13,387 nucleotides of DNA from an uncultured Pseudomonadota bacterium. Its GTDB lineage: Bacteria > SAR324 > NAC60-12. Location: positions 1 to 13,387 of the forward strand of contig CAJXDX010000036.1 in the NCBI GenBank assembly GCA_913052275.1. Direction: 5' to 3'. Positions 6,843 to 12,844 of this stretch are shown piece by piece. The notes beneath the pieces are model-generated. The model was not told the origin of the DNA. It searched no databases and saw only the letters and a program-made list of their open reading frames with translations. The translations under genes were made by a program, and so were the position numbers. Positions within the stretch are counted from its first letter, which is position 1, and every line of letters begins with the position of its first letter.

Positions 6843-7238
6843 ATGTCAATGAGTGACCCAGTGGCGGACCTGTTAACCCGTATCCGCAACGCGAATATGC
6901 GTAATAAAGAAAGTCTGGTGCTGTTGTCTTCCAAAATCAAACTTAACATAGTTAAGGTACTGAAAGAAGAAGGTTTTATTTCAAACTGGGAACTGGATGA
7001 AAAAGGTAAATTTCCTCAACTGACAATTTGGTTGAAGTATGTGGACAATTTTCCGGTTATCCGTGAAATTACCAGAGTCAGTAAACCGGGACTCCGTCTC
7101 TATAAAAAAGGTAAAGACTGTAAACCAATTTTAAACGGACAAGGCATATCTATCCTGTCCACCTCAAAGGGCATTATGAGTGATAGAAAATGCCGTGAAG
7201 AAAATATTGGCGGTGAAGTTCTGTGCACTGTGCTTTAA
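6843..7238 (+). CDS. rpsH: 30S ribosomal protein S8
   Basis: S8 is a primary binder of the 16S central domain and, in E. coli, the translational repressor of the spc operon. The 131-residue length is normal. It contains SDPVADLLTRIRNANMR, the central RVSKPGLRLYKKGKD and the C-terminal STSKGIMSDRKC with GGEVLCTVL, the RNA-binding end. ATG 6843 is preferred over ATG 6849 because GGAA (6831-6834) lies eight bases before it; the difference is only two residues. Confidence 0.97.
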   Translation: MSMSDPVADLLTRIRNANMRNKESLVLLSSKIKLNIVKVLKEEGFISNWELDEKGKFPQLTIWLKYVDNFPVIREITRVSKPGLRLYKKGKDCKPILNGQGISILSTSKGIMSDRKCREENIGGEVLCTVL

Positions 7239-7261
7239 CCGGAGTTAATAAATAAAACTAA

Positions 7262-7801
7262 ATGTCAAAAATAGGTAAAAGACCGATAAAGCTAGTGCAG
7301 GATGTAAAAGTTGCCTTTAACAACCGGGTCCTTGAAGTGAAGGGGCCTAAAGGAGAGCTTGAGCTCCAGACACATCCGGACGTAGATTTGGTTATTGATA
7401 ATGAAACACTTTCAGTGATTCCCTCGAATGAAGGCAGCACAAAAACAGCCCTGATTGGGACAACCTGGAAACATATTAATAATATGATACACGGAGTTTC
7501 TCAGGGATTTCAAAAGCAACTCAACTTGGTGGGCGTTGGTTTCAGAGCAACTCTCAACCAGAAAGAACTGGTTTTGAATTTAGGCTATTCCCATCCCATA
7601 AAATACTCACTTCCTGATGGAATTTCTGCTTCCGTAAATGCAAATACAAAAATTACTCTTGAAAGTTCAGACAAACAGCTCTTAGGACAGGTATCTGCAG
7701 AGATTCAAAAATTCAGGCCTCCTGAGCCATACAAAGGAAAAGGCGTTTTATTTGAGGGGCAGAAGCTAAAGCGCAAAGCAGGAAAGAGCGGTAAAATATA
7801 A
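7262..7801 (+). CDS. rplF: 50S ribosomal protein L6
   Basis: L6 lies near the GTPase-associated and sarcin-ricin regions of the 50S subunit. The 179-residue product starts MSKIGKRPI, has the KGPKG motif at residues 27-31, the domain joint LNLVGVGFRA and the second-domain hallmark RPPEPYKGKGV, with a basic tail. Length and both repeated alpha/beta domains are as expected. A GGAG at 7241-7244 is 17 bases before the ATG, rather far for a normal Shine-Dalgarno, so initiation strength is unclear. Confidence 0.97.
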   Translation: MSKIGKRPIKLVQDVKVAFNNRVLEVKGPKGELELQTHPDVDLVIDNETLSVIPSNEGSTKTALIGTTWKHINNMIHGVSQGFQKQLNLVGVGFRATLNQKELVLNLGYSHPIKYSLPDGISASVNANTKITLESSDKQLLGQVSAEIQKFRPPEPYKGKGVLFEGQKLKRKAGKSGKI

Positions 7802-7821
7802 TTCTTAGGCATCATTACAAA

Positions 7822-8190
7822 ATGGATATTGCGGCAGCACGACTTAATGGAAGACAAGCAAGACACAGGAGAATTAGAAAAAAAATTTCAGGGACAAATT
7901 TGCGTCCGAGGCTTGCCGTCTTCAGATCTGCACGTCATATATACGTTCAGGCAATAGATGATGATCAGGGTAACACACTCGCTTGTTCATCAACCTTAGC
8001 AATTCAGAAGTCTATTAAAAAAATTTACAGTGGAAACAAAGACGCAGCAAAAGCAGTTGGTGCTGAAATAGCGAAAAAACTTCTTGAAAAATCAATTTCT
8101 TCAGCGGTCTTCGACCGCGGCGGATATGTTTTTCACGGGCGTGTTCAGGCTCTGGCTGAAGGAGCAAGGGAAGCCGGCTTAAAATTTTAA
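7822..8190 (+). CDS. rplR: 50S ribosomal protein L18
   Basis: L18 binds 5S rRNA with L5 and helps place it in the central protuberance. The 122-residue product shows the basic N-terminal arm RLNGRQARHRRIRKKISGT, then RPRLAVFRSARHIYVQAIDD and the C-terminal FDRGGYVFHGRVQALAEGAR, all characteristic. The neighbours rplF and rpsE are canonical. Only a weak TTAGG lies upstream of the ATG. Confidence 0.97.
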   Translation: MDIAAARLNGRQARHRRIRKKISGTNLRPRLAVFRSARHIYVQAIDDDQGNTLACSSTLAIQKSIKKIYSGNKDAAKAVGAEIAKKLLEKSISSAVFDRGGYVFHGRVQALAEGAREAGLKF

Positions 8191-8203
8191 ACTCTGGGAG
8201 AAA

Positions 8204-8707
8204 GTGGCAGAAAAAAATTCAGAAAAAAATGAATTAATTGAAAAAGTTATTCGCGTCAATCGAGTTGCAAAAGTAGTTAAAGGCGGGCGCCGCTTCAGCT
8301 TCAGTGCACTGGTTGTTGTTGGTGACGGCCATGGAAAAGTCGGTCTTGGACTTGGCAAAGCAAACGAGGTCGTAGAAGCAATCCGTAAAGCTGTTGAACA
8401 GGCAACAGTCAACATGAGAAAAATAAACATGCAAGGTACATCAATACCGTATGTCACCACCAGTCGATTTGGCTCCGGAAAGGTTTTAATGAAACCGGCA
8501 GAAAAAGGGCACGGTATTATTGCCGCGGGTGCAGTTCGTGCTGTAATGGAGGCAGCAGGCATTATGGACATCAGCGTTAAGTGCCTTGGCTCCAGGAACC
8601 CAAATAATCTGGTACGCTCCACACTCAATGGATTGTATAATTTAAGAAGCAACGAATGGACTGCTAAAGCCAGAGGAAAAGACATCAATTACATAAATGA
8701 GCAGTAA
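8204..8707 (+). CDS. rpsE: 30S ribosomal protein S5
   Basis: S5 sits at the mRNA entry channel and is a classic decoding-accuracy (ram) and spectinomycin-resistance locus. The 167-residue product has IRVNRVAKVVKGGRRFSFSA (the beta-hairpin loop), VVGDGHGKVGLGLGKA, RFGSGKVLMKPA and GHGIIAAGAVRAV. The start is GTG 8204, preceded closely by GGGAG (8196-8200); the N-terminus AEKNSEKNELIEKVI is plausible for the family. The stop is four bases before the rpmD ATG chosen here. Confidence 0.97.
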   Translation: MAEKNSEKNELIEKVIRVNRVAKVVKGGRRFSFSALVVVGDGHGKVGLGLGKANEVVEAIRKAVEQATVNMRKINMQGTSIPYVTTSRFGSGKVLMKPAEKGHGIIAAGAVRAVMEAAGIMDISVKCLGSRNPNNLVRSTLNGLYNLRSNEWTAKARGKDINYINEQ

Positions 8708-8711
8708 AAAA

Positions 8712-8897
8712 ATGGCTCAAAAAATAAAGGTGACACAGATTCGAAGCAGAATCGGATCACAAAAAAATCAAATAGCCTCTCTGCGTGGGTTGGGGCTTTG
8801 GAAAATAAACAGCAATTCTGTACTTGAAAATACTCCGGAAATAAGAGGAATGATCCGGAAAGTCAACCACCTTGTCCGAATTGAGTCAGTAGATTAA
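8712..8897 (+). CDS. rpmD: 50S ribosomal protein L30
   Basis: L30 is a small 50S protein absent from some bacterial lineages; here it is present. From ATG 8712 it is 61 residues, starting MAQKIKVTQIRSRIG and ending in RGMIRKVNHLVRIESVD, the typical pattern with GLGLWKI in the middle. An in-frame ATG at 8697 would add MSSKK and overlap rpsE by 11 bases. I prefer 8712 because L30 normally begins at this point and because it follows the rpsE stop by four bases. Neither start has a good Shine-Dalgarno. Confidence 0.93.
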   Translation: MAQKIKVTQIRSRIGSQKNQIASLRGLGLWKINSNSVLENTPEIRGMIRKVNHLVRIESVD

Positions 8898-8915
8898 AAA
8901 TTGAAAAGGTTGGAA

Positions 8916-9362
8916 ATGCAACTCCACGAACTGGTGACAAGCAAAACAGCAACAAGAAAACGAGTTGGACGAGGTCCTGGAAGTGGGAAGGGAAAGAACT
9001 GCGGAAGGGGTCAGAATGGAGCAAAATCCCGATCTGGCTATAAACAAAAACGGGGTTATGAGGGTGGGCAAAATCCTCTTAACCGAAGATTGCCAAAATT
9101 CGGGTTCACCAGTCCTAATAAAGAAATTTCCCAGCTGATTAATTTACAAAATTTGGAAGATTCCCCAGCTGTTGAAACAGGAAGCCATCTTGATAAATCA
9201 AAACTAAAGGCGTTGGGGTTAATTAAAAAAGAAGACAAACCAGTGAAACTGCTGGGTAAAGGAAAACTGAGCAAAAAAATTAAGATTGAAGTAGATACGG
9301 CAAGCGCAAATGCTGCGGAAGCAGTAAAAAAAGCCGGGGGAGAAGTGATCAAAATAGCCTAG
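8916..9362 (+). CDS. rplO: 50S ribosomal protein L15
   Basis: L15 binds 23S rRNA late in 50S assembly. From ATG 8916 it is 148 residues: MQLHELVTS, the Gly-rich basic arm KRVGRGPGSGKGKNCGRG, KSRSGYKQKRGYEGGQNPL, RRLPKFGFTS and the C-terminal KKAGGEVIKI. An in-frame TTG at 8901 would add five residues, but AAAGG (8905-8909) lies six bases before the ATG and within that extension, which favours ATG 8916. It is directly followed by secY, as is usual. Confidence 0.96.
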   Translation: MQLHELVTSKTATRKRVGRGPGSGKGKNCGRGQNGAKSRSGYKQKRGYEGGQNPLNRRLPKFGFTSPNKEISQLINLQNLEDSPAVETGSHLDKSKLKALGLIKKEDKPVKLLGKGKLSKKIKIEVDTASANAAEAVKKAGGEVIKIA

Positions 9363-9372
9363 TGCGTCTTTG

Positions 9373-10704
9373 ATGTTAAACATAATTCAGAACATTTTTC
9401 GGATAGAAGAGCTCAGGCAGCGAATTTTTTTCACATTGGCAATGCTTCTGATTTTCCGGCTTGGAGCACATATACCAACCCCGGGTATTGATGGAGCAGC
9501 ACTGACGGCTTTTTTTGAAGCGCAACAGGGTTCAATCCTGCGGTTTTTTGATATGTTTACCGGAGGAGCGCTGGCAAGACTGACCGTTTTCGCGCTTGGC
9601 GTGATGCCATACATCAGTGCATCAATCATAATTCAATTGATGACGGCAGTATTTCCTTACCTTGAAAGATTGTCAAAAGAAGGCGATGCAGGACGCAAAA
9701 AAATTACAGGCTACACCAGGTATGGGACAATAGCACTGAGTTTAATACAGGGTTTTGCAATAGCAGTTGGACTGGAGAGCATGGCAGCCCCAAACGGACA
9801 GCCAATCGTAATTTCCACACTAAGTCCATGGGCTTTCAGAGCATTGACTGTAATTACATTGACTGCAGGAACAGCTTTTCTGATGTGGGTAGGTGAGCAG
9901 ATAAGTGAACGTGGAATTGGAAATGGAATTTCACTGCTGATATTTGCAGGAATTGTAGTAGGCATTCCTGGTGCAGTCATTAACTCAATTCGGCTGGTGC
10001 AGGATAATGTGTTATCACCTCTTGTACTTACTGTAGTCGGATTACTGATGATAGTAGTTATTTTCCTGGTCATTTTTGCTGAAACTGCATACAGGAAAAT
10101 TCCGGTACAATACGCAAAAAGGATGCAGGGAAACCGTATGTTCGGGGGGCAGTCATCACACCTCCCTCTGAAAATAAATACTGCAGGGGTTATCCCGCCG
10201 ATTTTCGCTTCTTCGATTCTGGCTTTTCCTGCTACTATAACAGGTTTTATGACTATTCCATGGGTACAGGCTGTGGGCAGTCAGTTGCTTCCGGGAAGAA
10301 TGCTTTATAATTTTTTATTCGCATTAATGATTTTTTTCTTTGCGTTTTTTTACACCGCAATAACATTCAACCCGGTAAAGATAGCAGAAGAGATGAAAAG
10401 ACACGGCGGCTACATTCCCGGAATTCGTCCAGGCAAAAAAACTGCCGAATATGTGAACCTGGTTTTATCAAGACTGACATTTGGCGGGGCAACCTATCTG
10501 GCCATCGTCTGTCTTGTACCTTACATCCTGTTTGATCTATTTGATATCCCGTTCTTCTTTGGTGGAACAGCACTGTTAATTGTTGTGGGTGTAGGATTGG
10601 ATCTGGTAAGGCAAATTGAAGCCTTTCTGCTGAATCAGAATTACGATGGTTTCATGAAAAAAACAAAGCGGCGCCAAATGAGATCTGCCGCGTTGCGTTT
10701 ATAA
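9373..10704 (+). CDS. secY: Preprotein translocase channel subunit SecY
   Basis: SecY is the inner-membrane pore of the Sec translocon, working with SecE, SecG and SecA, or with ribosomes via SRP. From ATG 9373 it has 443 residues and about ten hydrophobic segments. Visible marks are the first segment around residues 17-36 followed by GAHIPTPGID, the plug and second helix region with FDMFTGGALARLTVFALGVMP, the loop GEQISERGIGNGISLLIF, and the cytosolic loop GGYIPGIRPGKKTAEY (GIRPG near 350-354) needed for SecA and ribosome contact. A TTG at 9370 directly before the ATG is disregarded. adk, map and infA, which follow secY in many bacteria, are absent; rpmJ comes next. Confidence 0.98.
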   Translation: MLNIIQNIFRIEELRQRIFFTLAMLLIFRLGAHIPTPGIDGAALTAFFEAQQGSILRFFDMFTGGALARLTVFALGVMPYISASIIIQLMTAVFPYLERLSKEGDAGRKKITGYTRYGTIALSLIQGFAIAVGLESMAAPNGQPIVISTLSPWAFRALTVITLTAGTAFLMWVGEQISERGIGNGISLLIFAGIVVGIPGAVINSIRLVQDNVLSPLVLTVVGLLMIVVIFLVIFAETAYRKIPVQYAKRMQGNRMFGGQSSHLPLKINTAGVIPPIFASSILAFPATITGFMTIPWVQAVGSQLLPGRMLYNFLFALMIFFFAFFYTAITFNPVKIAEEMKRHGGYIPGIRPGKKTAEYVNLVLSRLTFGGATYLAIVCLVPYILFDLFDIPFFFGGTALLIVVGVGLDLVRQIEAFLLNQNYDGFMKKTKRRQMRSAALRL

Positions 10705-10718
10705 TCTATTAAATAATT

Positions 10719-10832
10719 ATGAAAGTACGATCATCTGTAAAGAAAATCTGTGATAACTGCAGAATCATAAAAAGAAAAGGGGTTTTACGAGTGATATGTG
10801 ATAACCCTAAACATAAACAGCGTCAGGGTTAA
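10719..10832 (+). CDS. rpmJ: 50S ribosomal protein L36, zinc-binding
   Basis: L36 is the smallest 50S protein, stabilising the L16 and A-site region. I read a 37-residue product beginning MKVRSSVKKICDNCRIIKRK. The zinc ligands Cys11, Cys14, Cys27 and His32 are all present, so this is the zinc-dependent form. It lies 14 bases after secY and 11 bases before rpsM, the E. coli-like secY-rpmJ-rpsM order. No Shine-Dalgarno is visible before the ATG. Confidence 0.96.
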   Translation: MKVRSSVKKICDNCRIIKRKGVLRVICDNPKHKQRQG

Positions 10833-10843
10833 TAAGGGAACTG

Positions 10844-11212
10844 ATGGCTAGAATTTCAGGTATTGATCTTCCAAATTCCAAAAGAGTTGAAATTGGACTG
10901 ACTTATATTTATGGAATAGGCAGAAAGATTTCAAACGATATCCTAACCAAGGCAAAGATAGACAAAAATGTGCGAGTCAGTGATCTTACTGACGAGCAGG
11001 TAAACAAGATTCGTACAATAATCGAAAAAGAATATCAGGTTGAAGGTGATCTCCGCAGTGAAATCAGTTTGAATATAAAACGCCTGATGGATCTAGGCAA
11101 CTACCGTGGATTACGACATCGCAGACATATGCCTGTAAGAGGACAAAGGACCAAAACAAACGCCAGAACCAGAAAAGGTCCTCGCAGATTGGCAGTAAGT
11201 AAGAAAAGTTAA
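10844..11212 (+). CDS. rpsM: 30S ribosomal protein S13
   Basis: S13 is a 30S head protein that contacts P-site tRNA and forms bridges to L5. The 122-residue product opens MARISGIDLPNSKRVEIGLT, has YIYGIGRKIS (helix-hairpin-helix region) and the tRNA-contacting basic tail RRHMPVRGQRTKTNARTRKG. AAGGGA (10834-10839) sits four bases before the ATG. It heads what would be the alpha operon; in E. coli the S4 repressor site lies just before it, but only 11 bases separate it here from rpmJ. Confidence 0.97.
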   Translation: MARISGIDLPNSKRVEIGLTYIYGIGRKISNDILTKAKIDKNVRVSDLTDEQVNKIRTIIEKEYQVEGDLRSEISLNIKRLMDLGNYRGLRHRRHMPVRGQRTKTNARTRKGPRRLAVSKKS

Positions 11213-11242
11213 GAACTATTAAATTCTAAACAGAATCATTGA

Positions 11243-11626
11243 ATGGCCCAGGTAAAAAAAAGAAAAGTAAAAAGAAACGTTGAACAGGGCAGGATTTATA
11301 TCAAGGCTACTTTCAACAACACAATTATGACAATTACTGATGCTAAAGGCAACGCAATTGGATGGTCAAGCACAGGTGTCCACGGTTTCAAGGGCTCCCG
11401 TAAAAGTACTCCATTCGCTGCTCGAGTTGCTGCTGATGATGCATTGAAAAAAGCTGTAGAAAGCGGAATGAAAAGTGTGGATGTCTTTGTTAAAGGACCT
11501 GGATCAGGGCGAGAATCAGCACTTCGGGCAATTTCAGCTATTGAAGATATGCGCATCACATCAATCAACGATATTACACCAGTTCCTCATAACGGGTGCA
11601 GGCCACCAAAGCAAAGGAGAATCTGA
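11243..11626 (+). CDS. rpsK: 30S ribosomal protein S11
   Basis: S11 lies on the 30S platform and contacts mRNA near the E site. The 127-residue product contains IYIKATFNNTIMTITDAKGN, GVHGFKGSRKSTPFAA, VKGPGSGRESALRAI and the ending TPVPHNGCRPPKQRRI, all typical. The ATG follows a 30-base spacer without a strong Shine-Dalgarno. The last codons contain AAAGGAGA (11613-11620), a good ribosome-binding sequence with no standard gene at the right distance. In most bacteria rpsD follows; here there is a 97-nt spacer and then rpoA. Confidence 0.97.
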   Translation: MAQVKKRKVKRNVEQGRIYIKATFNNTIMTITDAKGNAIGWSSTGVHGFKGSRKSTPFAARVAADDALKKAVESGMKSVDVFVKGPGSGRESALRAISAIEDMRITSINDITPVPHNGCRPPKQRRI

Positions 11627-11634
11627 TTAAAACT

Positions 11635-11689
11635 GTGAAAAACCTGGAATTGTCAGGCAGCATATTATTTTCATGCGTTATTTTTTCAC
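11635..11689 (+). promoter_or_regulatory. Possible three-way RNA fold in the rpsK-rpoA spacer
   Basis: GTGAAAAA (11635-11642) is the exact inverse complement of TTTTTCAC (11682-11689). Inside this closing helix, CCTG (11643-11646) pairs with CAGG (11654-11657), extendable by a G-U pair, and GCAT (11660-11663) pairs with ATGC (11673-11676). The three stems could make a three-way junction at the site where rpsD is missing. The arms are short and A-T rich, and no poly-U follows a GC-rich stem, so it is not an intrinsic terminator. A regulatory role is only a guess. Confidence 0.25.
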
Positions 11690-11727
11690 TAAATTCAAAC
11701 CGGACAACTAAACTGGAACACAGATGA
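11635..11727 (+). CDS. Possible 30-residue ORF in place of rpsD (unrecognised)
   Basis: A GTG-started frame of 30 codons fills nearly the whole rpsK-rpoA spacer and ends in TGA that overlaps the rpoA ATG (ATGA), as many junctions here do. It begins MKNLELSGSILFSC, with a hydrophobic stretch at about residues 10-19, and ends in a basic tail. It has no likeness to S4. The AAAGGAGA in the end of rpsK lies about 15 bases upstream, long but possible. I do not recognise it. A chance open frame of this size is common, so this is a candidate only. Confidence 0.2.
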   Translation: MKNLELSGSILFSCVIFSLNSNRTTKLEHR

Positions 11728-12830
11728 CTGAATTAAATGAAACTTTAGAAACTAAAGATTCGGAAAAAGAAGACTTAATTCCGGAAAACAACAATCTCTC
11801 CGACACAGATGCAGATGCTGACGAAAATCCGTTTTTTGCAAAAAACTGGATGTCAATTGCAAAACCCAGGAAACTGCAGTTTGAAACGGAGAGCCTGAAA
11901 GCAGATTATGGCAAATTCACTCTTGATCCACTAGAGCCTGGTTACGGAATTACAATAGGGCATTCTTTAAGACGTGTTCTTCTTTCTTCAATCAGGGGAT
12001 CAGCTATTTTCGCGGTTCAAATTGACGGAGTAACTCACGAATTTACCAACATTCCCGGTATTGTAGAAGACATGGTTCAAGTGATTCTCAATATCAAGGA
12101 ACTTCAGATAGAACAGTATGTTGATGAAATTGTTGAACTCGAACTCATAGGAGAAGGTCCGTGTGAGATAAAAGCAGGAGAAATTTCAACTTTCGAAAAA
12201 GCTGAAATATTAAATCCTGATCTTACTTTGGCTACTTTGCAAAAAGGCGCAACTATCAGCATGACCATGTACTCCCGATTTAACAAGGGTTATGTTACTT
12301 CAGAAGATAATCAAGAGGTAGAATTACCAGTTGGTACAATTTACCTGGACTCAAATCATTCACCCGTCAGTCGAATTAACTACGAAATTGAAAATTCAAG
12401 AGTTGATCAAAAAACAGACTATGATCGCTTAAATTTTGAATTGTGGACGAACGGTTCTGTAAAGCCCGCAGACAGCCTGGCTTATGCTGCAAAAATAATA
12501 AAAGAACATATGGAGGTATTTATTAACTTCGACGAAAGCAGTATAAAGGATGAACCAGAAGATGAAGTGGAAGACGAACCGTTGAATGAAAATTTATATC
12601 GAAGCGTCAGTGAACTTGAACTTTCAGTGCGCTCTATAAATTGCCTGCAAAACGCAAAGATAGAAACTATAGGGGATCTTGTTCAGAAAACTGAACAGGA
12701 AATGCTGAAAACGAAAAATTTTGGCAGAAAATCCCTTAATGAAATAAAGGTAATTCTGACAGAAATGGGATTAGCTCTGGGCACTACACTGGAAAATTTT
12801 GATCCAGCAAACAATCCTCACGAAAAATAA
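11724..12830 (+). CDS. rpoA: RNA polymerase subunit alpha, acidic N-terminal extension
   Basis: RpoA dimerises to nucleate RNA polymerase and uses its C-terminal domain for UP-element DNA and activators. The product has 368 residues against 329 in E. coli. The normal alpha core begins near residue 40 (NWMSIAKPRKLQFE), with the assembly motif GHSLRRVLLSS at 79-89. The C-terminal domain has SVRSINCL, whose Arg (about 303) matches the DNA-contacting E. coli Arg265, then IGDLVQKTE and NFGRKSLNEIK. Residues 1-40 are extra and acidic (13 Asp/Glu), and the interdomain linker is also acidic (DEPEDEVEDEP). ATG 11724 has GGAA (11715-11718) five bases upstream; ATG 11850 would remove the extension but also part of the core and lacks a Shine-Dalgarno. 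rpsD, usually just before it, is absent. Confidence 0.97.
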   Translation: MTELNETLETKDSEKEDLIPENNNLSDTDADADENPFFAKNWMSIAKPRKLQFETESLKADYGKFTLDPLEPGYGITIGHSLRRVLLSSIRGSAIFAVQIDGVTHEFTNIPGIVEDMVQVILNIKELQIEQYVDEIVELELIGEGPCEIKAGEISTFEKAEILNPDLTLATLQKGATISMTMYSRFNKGYVTSEDNQEVELPVGTIYLDSNHSPVSRINYEIENSRVDQKTDYDRLNFELWTNGSVKPADSLAYAAKIIKEHMEVFINFDESSIKDEPEDEVEDEPLNENLYRSVSELELSVRSINCLQNAKIETIGDLVQKTEQEMLKTKNFGRKSLNEIKVILTEMGLALGTTLENFDPANNPHEK

Positions 12831-12844
12831 GCTGACAAGAAAAT

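Noticed and set aside
8179..8688. 169-codon antisense frame over rpsE
   Set aside because: It lies exactly opposite the S5 gene and has no recognisable domain. It is open only because of the codon pattern on the other strand.
9370..9375. TTG 9370 as secY start and TTG 1071 as rpsJ start
   Set aside because: Each lies directly before an in-frame ATG and adds a single residue; the ATG is the simpler start.
11223..11236. ATTCT-AAAC-AGAAT hairpin between rpsM and rpsK
   Set aside because: It has only five A-T-rich pairs and no T-tract, so it is expected by chance and too weak for a terminator.
11627..11723. Degraded rpsD pseudogene in the spacer
   Set aside because: No frame on either strand gives an S4-like stretch, such as the conserved N-terminal RYTGP or the RRLD region.
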